Virus record (IMG/VR): IMGVR_UViG_3300030118_007055
Location: 20,210-84,209 of that record
DNA: 64,000 nucleotides
From: a virus
Direction: 5' to 3' (one strand)
Shown: positions 1-6,231 of the stretch, in pieces
Layout: each line of letters opens with the position of its first letter
Position numbering within the stretch: the first letter of the stretch is position 1
The notes under the pieces: model-generated
What the model was told of the DNA's origin: nothing
What the model saw: the letters and a program-made list of their open reading frames with translations, nothing else
The model's database searches: none
Program-made: the position numbers and the translations under genes

Positions 1-1
1 C

Positions 2-190
2 GGAGGAGTTAGCTCCACCTACACAGGAACTCACGATAATATATTAAATTTAGGTTTCTATAATAGCAATCCTTCCACTTCATTTAACTTTGAAGGTTTA
101 ATGCAAGAGACTTTAATCTATACAGGAAGCCAGTTGACTACTAGAACTGGCATAGAAAAAAATATGAATGATCACTATGGAATGTTTTAA
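2..190 (+). CDS. Tail protein with LamG-like lectin fold, C-terminal end only
   Basis: The gene enters from the left edge; the last 62 codons are visible and end in TAA at 188-190. The visible end contains ETLIYTGSQ, RTGIE and NMNDHYG. This is the usual last strand of concanavalin A/LamG-like modules found at the C-terminus of phage tail proteins, where a helix ending in an INxHYG-like motif closes the fold. From family knowledge such modules bind carbohydrate or support fibre trimers; the function here is inferred. It runs in the same direction as the tail tip genes at 3905-18814, which suggests it is another adhesin or fibre. The start and N-terminal domains lie outside the window. Confidence 0.7.
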   Translation, partial: GGVSSTYTGTHDNILNLGFYNSNPSTSFNFEGLMQETLIYTGSQLTTRTGIEKNMNDHYGMF

Positions 191-193
191 AAA

Positions 194-424
194 ATGAAAT
201 ATTTACTTTTTAACACTAGAGAAGCAGCATTTGATAGGAGCATGCAAGAGGCCGATGTCAGATCATGCGGTCCCTCAACTAAATACTGGTGGGGAGCAAG
301 TATAACAAAAGCTGGTAAGTGGGCCTTATGTATACCAGATAATGAAACAAGTCATCTTACGCCAACAGAAAAATCTAATCTAAAAGATTCTGTTGTTTGG
401 CCTGACCCTGTAGATCCCAGCTAA
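194..424 (+). CDS. Small protein of unknown function (76 aa)
   Basis: A 76-residue ORF begins 3 nt after the stop of the LamG tail protein and is followed directly by a GC-rich hairpin, so it is the last gene of that transcription unit. The protein is soluble-looking, has no membrane segment, is rich in Trp (YWWGAS, GKWAL, VVWPDP) and ends in a proline- and acid-rich tail. I do not recognise the family. Position behind a tail gene suggests a small virion accessory or tail assembly protein, but nothing in the sequence proves it. Confidence 0.6.
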   Translation: MKYLLFNTREAAFDRSMQEADVRSCGPSTKYWWGASITKAGKWALCIPDNETSHLTPTEKSNLKDSVVWPDPVDPS

Positions 425-427
425 AAA

Positions 428-453
428 ACCCCCAAGCCCAAAGGGGAGGGGGT
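428..453. terminator. GC-rich hairpin between convergent genes
   Basis: A run ACCCCC at 428-433 pairs with GGGGGT at 448-453, and an inner CCC/GGG pair flanks an AAA loop. It is by far the most G+C-rich stretch nearby and sits between the stop at 424 (plus) and the stop at 475 (minus). No long T run follows on either strand, so termination efficiency is uncertain; it may act in both directions. Confidence 0.6.
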
Positions 454-474
454 GTCTAAGATTATAATTAAAAT

Positions 475-663
475 TTACTCAGACTTCTGCTTGGCTTTAC
501 CAATATTAAGGGCTGCCCAATCAATGATTGCGTAAACTTTAGCCCAAATTGATCCTTTTTTCGGAGTAGGTGTGGCAGCAGCTATTGCTGAAGCGAGAGC
601 TATGGCAGCTGTTACAACACCAAACCAAGGGTTGTTCTCTATTAATGAAATGATTGTATCCAT
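475..663 (-). CDS. Small membrane protein, holin-like
   Basis: The 62-residue protein starts at MDTIIS. I chose this ATG over one 12 codons upstream because the longer form would overlap the pyrophosphatase gene and because a GTGTAA motif lies 8 nt before this ATG. A hydrophobic segment (GVVTAAIALASAIAAA, about residues 13-28) is followed by a basic PTPKKG turn and a second, more amphipathic segment with AKVYAIIDWAAL. Size and topology fit a small phage membrane protein such as a holin or pinholin, although a larger holin candidate lies at 2784-3101. It could be an antiholin, or unrelated to lysis. Confidence 0.6.
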   Translation of the reverse strand: MDTIISLIENNPWFGVVTAAIALASAIAAATPTPKKGSIWAKVYAIIDWAALNIGKAKQKSE

Positions 664-677
664 ACTAATATTTACAC
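664..677 (-). promoter_or_regulatory. GTGTAA promoter-like motif upstream of the 62-aa membrane protein
   Basis: On the minus strand GTGTAAATATTAGT is followed directly by ATG at 663. The same core at a similar distance precedes several other unit-leading genes (see the findings). It resembles the T4 late promoter core TATAAATA and would give an almost leaderless transcript. Confidence 0.5.
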
Positions 678-1256
678 TTAATCTGGATGAACTATGCATT
701 TCTCGTCAGAGATTTCTTCATAAAATATACTCTTATGATTATCAAGCCATCTTTGATGAGCCTCTTTAGCAATTTGAAAGGCCACATCATGAGATTGCCA
801 TTTACCGACTTGAGTATCTGAATCTCTATCTATTTTATAAATTTTAAAAAATTGACGATAAATTTTAAGATGTGATGATTCAATATCATTGATTGTTTTA
901 TACTTTTCTACAGGAGACCAATGAGGCACTGCAATAATTTTGTTATCTATTTTACCACCGTCAACAAATCCTAGCACCCCTAAAATTCTACATGATACCA
1001 TACTTGCTCTATCAATTGGGTCATGGTTAAAAATCAAAACATCTAAAGGGTCATTATCTAAAGCAATTGTTTGAGGTATAAAACCATAATTAATAGGATA
1101 TTGCAAAGATGAAACTAAACATCTATCTAATTTAAATATATTTAAATTCTCATCATACTCATATTTTGTGTTAGTTCCTTTAGGAATCTCTATGATGCAG
1201 TTTACGTGATCGTAATTATCATCAGTTATAGGTATGTCATTTACTAAATTCATCAT
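678..1256 (-). CDS. ppa: Inorganic pyrophosphatase, soluble family I
   Basis: Hydrolyses pyrophosphate to two phosphates in the cytoplasm and so pulls nucleotide-polymerising and nucleotide-sugar reactions forward. Visible family I hallmarks are IEIPKGT followed by KYEYD, the YPINYGFIP motif, the signature DNDPLDV (metal-binding aspartates) and, downstream, GFVDGGKIDNKIIAVP, which supplies the two further aspartates equivalent to D97 and D102 of E. coli PPase. At 192 residues it is close to the usual bacterial length (about 175), with a short C-terminal extension. The start overlaps the upstream SET gene by 20 nt, so the two are probably co-translated. A phage copy is unusual. It would fit the replication and sugar-nucleotide genes elsewhere in the window, yet it sits in the lysis block. 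Identity is secure; the role is inferred. Confidence 0.92.
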   Translation of the reverse strand: MMNLVNDIPITDDNYDHVNCIIEIPKGTNTKYEYDENLNIFKLDRCLVSSLQYPINYGFIPQTIALDNDPLDVLIFNHDPIDRASMVSCRILGVLGFVDGGKIDNKIIAVPHWSPVEKYKTINDIESSHLKIYRQFFKIYKIDRDSDTQVGKWQSHDVAFQIAKEAHQRWLDNHKSIFYEEISDEKCIVHPD

Positions 1257-1545
1257 TAAGTGTATAAAAAACGCAAAGCTCTTCAGCTTTACGTATTGGT
1301 TTTACGGTATAAAGATTTCTTTCTTTACCTGTATTTAAAATAAAACAATTCGGGTGCTGAGAATGGTTTATAAATCCTCCTAATGGAGTTCTTATCCAGC
1401 CACGTTCATCATGTAATATATGAGTAATACCTAAGCAAACGCCAGCATTAATATCTTTAGAGCAAATCAAACCTAATCCATGTATGAAACTGTCGTCCAC
1501 AGTTACATTATCAGGTAAAGGTTTATAAGTATTAAATTTTAACAT
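1237..1545 (-). CDS. SET-domain protein (minimal lysine methyltransferase fold)
   Basis: The 102-residue protein shows the SET core: an N-terminal HGLGLICSKDI strand equivalent to the GxG...A.. opening, then GGFINHSQHPNC matching the (R)FINHSxxPN knot-forming motif, and AEELCVFYTL matching the GEEL..DY end motif. There are no pre-SET or post-SET zinc clusters. SET enzymes transfer methyl groups from S-adenosylmethionine to lysine, and small free-standing SET proteins occur in bacteria and viruses. The substrate is unknown here. The final aromatic motif reads VFYTL rather than DY, so activity should not be assumed. It overlaps the gene upstream by 7 nt and the pyrophosphatase by 20 nt. Confidence 0.8.
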   Translation of the reverse strand: MLKFNTYKPLPDNVTVDDSFIHGLGLICSKDINAGVCLGITHILHDERGWIRTPLGGFINHSQHPNCFILNTGKERNLYTVKPIRKAEELCVFYTLNDEFSK

Positions 1546-1838
1546 TTTAAATTTACAAATCTAGGCGCGATCTCCTCTATCTCTTCACATAATCTACATA
1601 TTTCATTTCTAGACATTTGAGGAGCATTATTTTTTAATTTTGTTACCTCCCAGCAAAATTTAGCATAGATCTCATCTTGATTGTATTTATAATCAGTTTC
1701 ATTATCGTAAATAAAAGTGTCAAAAACTTCGTACCTTGTGGAGTCTATACATTTCTCCATGGGGTCAAACATAGAGTTACCTATAACAAATAAAAAAATG
1801 TCCTCTTTTTTGACTTTGATTTCGTGTTTGTCAAACAT
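1539..1838 (-). CDS. Hypothetical protein (99 aa)
   Basis: An acidic, Cys-containing soluble protein without a family I recognise. The middle is rich in Asp, Glu and Tyr; the end has a CRLCEEIEEIAP helix and a final Cys. There is no membrane segment. It heads the SET-pyrophosphatase group, overlaps the SET gene by 7 nt, and is separated from the endolysin by 41 nt that contain a small perfect inverted repeat just before its ATG. Confidence 0.55.
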   Translation of the reverse strand: MFDKHEIKVKKEDIFLFVIGNSMFDPMEKCIDSTRYEVFDTFIYDNETDYKYNQDEIYAKFCWEVTKLKNNAPQMSRNEICRLCEEIEEIAPRFVNLKC

Positions 1839-1839
1839 C

Positions 1840-1854
1840 TTACTATATTAGTAA
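1840..1854. repeat. Inverted repeat before the start of the 99-aa gene
   Basis: TTACTA, three bases, TAGTAA: a perfect 6-bp dyad that ends 2 nt before the ATG at 1838 (minus strand). Read on the minus strand it includes TATAGT five bases before ATGs such as this, so it may be a -10-like element rather than an operator. A related dyad, TAACTA-A-TAGTTA, precedes the holin gene at 3103-3115. Confidence 0.3.
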
Positions 1855-1879
1855 AACATCTACGAATATCAAAAAAAAA

Positions 1880-2503
1880 TTATAGAATTCTTATTCTGCT
1901 TCTAATACTAGAGACATGGCGTTTTTTCTCTAAAACCGAGCCGCCTTCACGACTACCAGCGCCATTTGTGTTTCCCTCAATAGTTTTTACATAACCTCTA
2001 GAATCAATATCTTTGACAGCTAAGCCTATATGAGAGAAAGTAAAGACTACGATATCTCCAGCTTTAATATCCTCATTTGTAGGTTTACGTAAATCTATAT
2101 CATTTGCAATTTCTTGTTTTGCCCAATTTTCAAAATCCCAAGCTCCAGCAGTTCTTGGTCTTTTGAATTTTACATCTTCATCCTCTATGGATTCTCTAAC
2201 CAACCAACAAATAAATGCGGCACACCAAGGCCAACCCTTACTAGCATCAAGCCATGTAGCCGCCTTGTATTGATCAACTCTTGGTCCACAATTTGTCCCA
2301 TCTACTTCGGACACGCCGATTTCTTCACGGGCTAATTGAACCATTTTTTCTGGTATATTACCTGAAACATTTAATGGTGAGTCTTTTGCAGATAACTCAG
2401 CTAAGATAGTGCTCCAAGTTACAGGCCCATCGATTCCATCAGCGGTGATCCCTAAAACACGCTGCACTGCTCTAATTGCTTCTTTTTTTCCTCTAAAATT
2501 CAT
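1880..2503 (-). CDS. Endolysin: peptidoglycan-binding domain plus CHAP amidase/peptidase
   Basis: Cleaves cell-wall peptide or amide bonds to release progeny. Residues 6-37 (AVQRVLGITADGIDGP and following) form a PG_binding_1-type repeat with the DGxxGP turn. Residues about 50-207 match a CHAP/NlpC-P60-like cysteine peptidase: WPWCAAF with nucleophile C94, AGDIVVF, SHIGLAV with H158, and the IEGNTN strand with E177 and N180. No signal peptide is visible, so export must depend on the holin. It overlaps the upstream membrane-protein gene at a TAATG-type junction and is followed by a T-rich stretch on the transcribed strand. The identification is firm; amidase versus endopeptidase cannot be decided from sequence. 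Confidence 0.88.
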   Translation of the reverse strand: MNFRGKKEAIRAVQRVLGITADGIDGPVTWSTILAELSAKDSPLNVSGNIPEKMVQLAREEIGVSEVDGTNCGPRVDQYKAATWLDASKGWPWCAAFICWLVRESIEDEDVKFKRPRTAGAWDFENWAKQEIANDIDLRKPTNEDIKAGDIVVFTFSHIGLAVKDIDSRGYVKTIEGNTNGAGSREGGSVLEKKRHVSSIRSRIRIL

Positions 2504-2784
2504 TAACTACAATTTTTTTTAAATGATACACACACACCCATTACAACTAATAATACGATTGTCATTAACATCATCTCTTTAAAATCGCATATTTTAGATT
2601 CAATAATATTAAATTTTTCTTTTAATTCGCTGTCATGACCTAAACCACAAAAATCACATGACCAAAGCTGAGATGAATCTTTTAAATCTATAACTTCATT
2701 TATTTCATCCAATGCCGCGATGCCGCACCAACTAAAAATTATGCAAATAACTACTAAACAATAAACTAGATGCTTGGGTTTCAT
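2503..2784 (-). CDS. Two-pass membrane protein in the lysis block (93 aa)
   Basis: Residues 7-25 form a hydrophobic N-terminal segment that could be a signal anchor, and residues 70-87 (MMLMTIVLLVVMGVCV) a second. Between them lies a polar loop with a CDFC pair. The loop would be periplasmic if the first segment is inserted N-in. The gene sits between holin and endolysin with one-base junctions on both sides, so a role in lysis (antiholin or lysis regulator) is plausible. I do not recognise a family. The Cys pair could be redox-active, in the manner of secreted disulfide switches, but that is speculation. Confidence 0.55.
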   Translation of the reverse strand: MKPKHLVYCLVVICIIFSWCGIAALDEINEVIDLKDSSQLWSCDFCGLGHDSELKEKFNIIESKICDFKEMMLMTIVLLVVMGVCVSFKKNCS

Positions 2785-3101
2785 TATTTTTTAAAAAATT
2801 TAAATGGATTATTTTCAAAGTTTTGAGCTAATCTCACAACTCCTCCAATAATCTCTGGGCTTACAACGCCAATGATACCATAAGTTATAGCTTTGGTTAA
2901 AGATGATACATCTGTTTGTTCTAAAACAAACCATGCAACTCCAGAAGCTATGGCTGCGGTAACAATTCTTTTAAATTGTTGTTTTATCGACAAACCACTA
3001 TCTCCAGATAAAAGGCGAGCAAACATAGCCGCTGCACCAATTAAAGGCACTAGCCAACCCCCATTAAGGAATTCTTTTAAAAGCGACTTTTCAGGTTCCA
3101 T
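2784..3101 (-). CDS. Holin
   Basis: 105 residues with an N-terminal amphipathic start, a first hydrophobic segment (GGWLVPLIGAAAMFARLL, about 14-31), a second (RIVTAAIASGVAWFVL, about 45-60) and a third (AITYGIIGVVSPEIIGGVVR, about 71-90), then a basic tail NPFKFFKK. Three short segments, a Gly/Ala-rich character and the basic C-terminus match phage holins of the LydA-like type. It would form the inner-membrane lesions that release the endolysin. It leads the lysis sub-operon holin, membrane protein, endolysin. The GTGTAA motif lies 11 nt upstream of the ATG. Confidence 0.75.
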   Translation of the reverse strand: MEPEKSLLKEFLNGGWLVPLIGAAAMFARLLSGDSGLSIKQQFKRIVTAAIASGVAWFVLEQTDVSSLTKAITYGIIGVVSPEIIGGVVRLAQNFENNPFKFFKK

Positions 3102-3118
3102 ATAACTAATAGTTACAC
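3102..3118 (-). promoter_or_regulatory. GTGTAA promoter-like motif upstream of the holin
   Basis: On the minus strand GTGTAACTATTAGTTAT runs directly into the ATG at 3101. The motif overlaps the dyad TAACTA-A-TAGTTA at 3103-3115. It matches the GTGTAA(n)TATT consensus seen at other unit starts. A run of eight T lies just upstream on the minus strand. Confidence 0.5.
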
Positions 3119-3166
3119 GAAAAAAAAGTCTAACAAAAGTTTTTAAAAATTTATTTTAAAATTTAT

Positions 3167-3457
3167 TTATTTGCTATAATAATAAATTTCTCTTTCTAGT
3201 TTTCTAAATCTAGTGTCAGAGTGCCAAATTTCAGTAGTTTGCGGCGTATAAACACCATCAATTGTTTTTATCTTTATCCCTTTCTGTAGCCTCAGTGTAG
3301 AAGGTTGATAAATGTTTAAATTGCCTACGCTCGGTGCTGAGGTAGTTTCGCAAGAGGTCAGCCCTATTAGCGCTATGGCTGTCACCCCTAATCCTAAGCT
3401 CTTCAATTTCTTCAATAAATTTACGCTCTTTTTCTTTGAACTCTTTATGTAATTCAT
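3167..3457 (-). CDS. Small lipoprotein, probable outer-membrane spanin
   Basis: A basic N-terminus (KSSKKK...KKLK) is followed by a hydrophobic stretch and the lipobox LTSC at residues 33-36, giving a predicted mature lipoprotein of about 60 residues beginning at Cys36. The gene starts inside the 90-codon gene at 3258-3530 in a different frame and runs 91 nt past its end. This is the overlapping arrangement typical of Rz/Rz1 spanin pairs. From family knowledge o-spanins disrupt the outer membrane in the last step of lysis. Location beside holin and endolysin supports this; similarity of the mature part to known o-spanins cannot be judged by eye. Confidence 0.6.
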   Translation of the reverse strand: MNYIKSSKKKSVNLLKKLKSLGLGVTAIALIGLTSCETTSAPSVGNLNIYQPSTLRLQKGIKIKTIDGVYTPQTTEIWHSDTRFRKLEREIYYYSK

Positions 3458-3530
3458 AATAAAATTTTTTATTTTTTAGTTTTAAATATAATTCTACTGA
3501 TTTTATGATTGACTTTATTGAGGAAAACAT
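3258..3530 (-). CDS. Coiled-coil protein overlapping the lipoprotein; possible i-spanin partner
   Basis: The 90-residue protein is strongly charged and helical. An amphipathic start (SSIKSIIKSVELYLKLKN) leads into KEFKEKERKFIEEIEELR, a coiled-coil-like helix, and then a basic C-terminus. The arrangement with the embedded lipoprotein gene suggests an i-spanin, but a genuine inner-membrane spanin needs an N-terminal membrane anchor and this one is only weakly hydrophobic. It may instead belong to a separate marine-phage family with the RGDSHSANRADLLRNYL pattern that I recall next to lysis genes. Confidence 0.5.
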   Translation of the reverse strand: MFSSIKSIIKSVELYLKLKNKKFYYELHKEFKEKERKFIEEIEELRIRGDSHSANRADLLRNYLSTERRQFKHLSTFYTEATERDKDKNN

Positions 3531-3536
3531 AACTAT

Positions 3537-3827
3537 TTAATTACTTTGCTCTTTAATTTCAGACGGTCCAATAGTAAATGGCATAAATTTTAATTGAGCA
3601 ACACCAACATTTTGACCGCCATCTGATAAAAAGCCGTTTAAGTAAGCCGCCTCTGGACTAAATTCAACTTGCTTCTCCTCAAAAATAAAATTTCCTGTTT
3701 TGTTTTTAAGTTCGAAAATAGTTGATCCTGTAGCTGATTTGCTCTTTGAGACTACCTTTAATTCTGTGTCTAATAGTTCTTTAAGAGTTTCATTAGCTCC
3801 TACTACTTTAAAAATAATACCCCTCAT
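3537..3827 (-). CDS. Hypothetical protein (96 aa)
   Basis: A beta-rich soluble protein with alternating charged and hydrophobic residues (IFKVVGAN, TIFELKNKTGNFIFEE, QLKFMPFTIGP). No signal, membrane segment or known motif. It is the first gene of the leftward lysis block, reading divergently from the tail tip operon across a short AT-rich region with a large dyad. Function unknown; proximity suggests late expression. Confidence 0.5.
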   Translation of the reverse strand: MRGIIFKVVGANETLKELLDTELKVVSKSKSATGSTIFELKNKTGNFIFEEKQVEFSPEAAYLNGFLSDGGQNVGVAQLKFMPFTIGPSEIKEQSN

Positions 3828-3857
3828 AGCATTTTATGTTTTAATTATTATATAATT

Positions 3858-3896
3858 TTACACTGTTTTTTATATTATAATATAGCAAAAGTGTAA
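3858..3896. promoter_or_regulatory. Symmetrical divergent promoter region between lysis and tail genes
   Basis: A 39-bp dyad lies between divergent genes. TTACACT at 3858-3864 and AGTGTAA at 3890-3896 are perfect inverted copies placed almost symmetrically around the 14-bp palindrome TATATTATAATATA at 3871-3884, which contains TATAAT on both strands. The right arm ends 8 nt before the ATG at 3905 as GTGTAAGTATT, which fits the unit-start motif; the left arm gives GTGTAA on the minus strand 30 nt before the start at 3827. It probably drives both late operons. Confidence 0.55.
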
Positions 3897-3904
3897 GTAT
3901 TGTT

Positions 3905-5836
3905 ATGGCAGAAGAAGGTAAAAATATAGTAGCAAAAAATTTATTAGATTTGCAGCCCTCAGCTGTTTTAGAATTTTTTCAACTAACATTAATAGATCCT
4001 AAAACTCAGACAGAGCAGCAAGTTTTTTTTCATGGGGGTAGCTTATTTGGAGGCAGTGTAACTTGGCAAGGTAATAAATATAGCGCAGTGCCTATAGAAT
4101 GTGAGGGTTTTGAAGTTTTAGGAGATAGAACATTGCCCAGACCTAAGATTAGAGTATCTAATAATAATTTTTTAATCACTGCTTTACTGCAAAGATTTAA
4201 CGATTTTGTAAATGGTAAAGTCACTAGGAAAAAAGCCTTTGTAAAGAATTTAGATGACGTTAACTTTGATGGAGGAAACCCTTGGAGCGAGGCTAATGCT
4301 GGAGCAGAGATATCATCACAAACTTGGATTATAGGTAGAAAAACACAAGAATCTAAACTTTTTGTTGAGTTTGAACTTAATTCACCCTTAGATTTAGAAT
4401 CATTTAATGTAAACGATAGAAGTATAGTCGCTAAATATTGTTTTTGGAAATATAGGGGGCAAGGTTGTAGATACGAGGGTTTACCAATCGAAACAGAGGG
4501 CGCGAAAGCTTTTAAAGATAAAGATGGCAATGCAGTTACTCCTACATTCACTACATCGCCAGACAGTGACCAAACATTTTTTTTCCAAAGCCCTGAAGCT
4601 GAGTGGCAAATCGATAAAAATTATCAAAAAGGTGATATAATATATGTAACTGGCGAACCTATTCCATCAATACTTTCGTCATCAACGGATGGAAATGCGC
4701 CTACACAGCCTAGTAAAACTGTTTATGTTTCTGTAAGCGGTAACAATTCAGGCAATCATCCAAATGAGGGGCCGTCATTTTGGCAAAAGGATGTTTGTGC
4801 AAAAAATTTATCAGCGTGTCGTAAGAGATTTAATTTAAATAATCAATTTACATATATAGCTACAGCTACAGAAGCTACTGGTTTTAAAGTGATGAACTTA
4901 TCAGGTAATAAAATAGTGGATCAATCTGATGCGTTTAATGGCGCTGGTCTTTTTCATGGACCAAAAGTTACAGGAGCTTTGACTGGAGCTTTTACAATCA
5001 TGGGATGGGTAAGCGGAAATAGTTTATCAAGTCAAAAATCATCCATTTTAAGCACTACATCTAGGGATAATTTGAATAATTTTTTTAATTTAAACAGAAA
5101 AGTCACTGAGGATGAGAGCAAAGTTAATGATATTGAATTTAGTTACCTTTTAAATGATTCTACAAATAACCCACCTTATGCTAACGCTAATTATACTGTC
5201 GGTGAGGTTGATGCGGGATGGAATCTTTATGTGATAACTAATCAAAGCGATAAAAGCATTAGATATATTAATGAAAGTAGCCCTACAAGCTTTACCGTAA
5301 AACGGGACCAAGCGCCGTATCCTTTTATAAAATTTAAACAAACTTTAAATTTAACATATAGAAAAGAAAATCCAAGCTTTTTACCTGAGCATTTTACTTT
5401 AGGCGGCATCCCTTTAGGAGATGGTAAACACGCTTCAATAAATGGCGCACTTGGTCCGTGGGCGATATGGAATAGAGCTTTATCTGACGTAGAAATAAAT
5501 TATTTAAGAAAAGATGTTTATACTCCTGCTAAAGAAACAATTGATTTTATGCCTAGAAATTATTATGAAATCACAGGAGATTTTGGAGATGTTACTGGGG
5601 ATAGTTTATTAGCATGGTGGGACATGTCAACTGGCCAAATAGGGTCAACAACTTACACTGGGCTACTTGATATTCATACAGGTGGTAATCATTTAACTGG
5701 TTCAGGGTTTTTTGAGACTGGCTTTTATAACATAATTCGGAATGATCAAATCGTAGTCTCAAACCCTAGTAGTTACTATCCTAGATTTGGAGGTTTCCCA
5801 GGAACAGATGGATTTGGTTACTACAAAAGTTTATGA
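3905..5836 (+). CDS. L: Tail tip protein L homologue fused to a LamG-like module
   Basis: Residues 1-310 resemble lambda gpL, part of the tail tip complex between tape measure and J. The first part has QLTLIDP, a FHGG...VTWQGNKYSAVPI strand set and FELNSPLDLE. A cysteine domain follows with C179 and C188 (CFWKYRGQGC) and C298 and C305 (DVCAKNLSAC). The same four-cysteine pattern in gpL is known to hold an iron-sulfur cluster. Between the Cys pairs is an insertion of about 90 residues. Residues about 310-643 form a concanavalin A/LamG-like domain (FTIMGWV, ending in WAIWNRALSDVE) and a further extension, so the protein is nearly three times as long as lambda gpL. The stop overlaps the K gene by 4 nt. 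A GTGTAA motif lies 8 nt upstream. The added lectin domain suggests glycan contact near the tail tip. Confidence 0.85.
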   Translation: MAEEGKNIVAKNLLDLQPSAVLEFFQLTLIDPKTQTEQQVFFHGGSLFGGSVTWQGNKYSAVPIECEGFEVLGDRTLPRPKIRVSNNNFLITALLQRFNDFVNGKVTRKKAFVKNLDDVNFDGGNPWSEANAGAEISSQTWIIGRKTQESKLFVEFELNSPLDLESFNVNDRSIVAKYCFWKYRGQGCRYEGLPIETEGAKAFKDKDGNAVTPTFTTSPDSDQTFFFQSPEAEWQIDKNYQKGDIIYVTGEPIPSILSSSTDGNAPTQPSKTVYVSVSGNNSGNHPNEGPSFWQKDVCAKNLSACRKRFNLNNQFTYIATATEATGFKVMNLSGNKIVDQSDAFNGAGLFHGPKVTGALTGAFTIMGWVSGNSLSSQKSSILSTTSRDNLNNFFNLNRKVTEDESKVNDIEFSYLLNDSTNNPPYANANYTVGEVDAGWNLYVITNQSDKSIRYINESSPTSFTVKRDQAPYPFIKFKQTLNLTYRKENPSFLPEHFTLGGIPLGDGKHASINGALGPWAIWNRALSDVEINYLRKDVYTPAKETIDFMPRNYYEITGDFGDVTGDSLLAWWDMSTGQIGSTTYTGLLDIHTGGNHLTGSGFFETGFYNIIRNDQIVVSNPSSYYPRFGGFPGTDGFGYYKSL

Positions 5837-6231
5837 GTAAATTTAATTCTCCAAAAAGCGCTTTAGAGCATATAAAAATTTTATGTAATAAAAGTTTACG
5901 TAATGAAATATGTGGTTTTTTAGGTTATTGCCCAAAAAATAATGTTTTTGTTGTCAAAGAAGCAGACAATATAGCTGATGATCCTAAAAGTTTTTTCTTA
6001 ATCGATCCTTTAGAATACCTATTATTTAAGGAGGAATATTCACTTTTGGCTATATACCACAGTCATTTGATTGGAGATGAAGAGCCATCAGATTTTGATA
6101 AGAATATGTCTGAGAATTGTTGCTTGCCATTTTTAATATTTAGTTTAAACACACAAAAAATATATATTTATGAGCCACAAAATCCAGATTCAGATGTAAA
6201 TACATTAGAAAGGATAAAGGCTTTAGTATGA
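5833..6231 (+). CDS. K: Tail protein K homologue, JAMM/MPN metallopeptidase domain only
   Basis: Residues show a complete JAMM signature: E25 (NEICGFL), H76-S-H78, S86 and D89 in the spacing HSH-x7-S-x2-D, which would bind one zinc. In lambda, gpK joins an N-terminal JAMM domain with a C-terminal NlpC/P60 cysteine peptidase; here the protein stops at 132 residues and the NlpC/P60 part is missing. Neighbours L before and I after are in the lambda order, with ATGA-type overlaps on both sides. It takes part in tail tip assembly, and peptidase activity on cell-wall peptides or on a tail protein is inferred from the motif. Confidence 0.85.
   Translation: MSKFNSPKSALEHIKILCNKSLRNEICGFLGYCPKNNVFVVKEADNIADDPKSFFLIDPLEYLLFKEEYSLLAIYHSHLIGDEEPSDFDKNMSENCCLPFLIFSLNTQKIYIYEPQNPDSDVNTLERIKALV

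Noticed and set aside
4030-4551. A 173-codon minus-strand frame within the L gene
   Set aside because: Antisense to the conserved gpL region with Fe-S cysteines; low-complexity Ser/Leu-rich product without homology.
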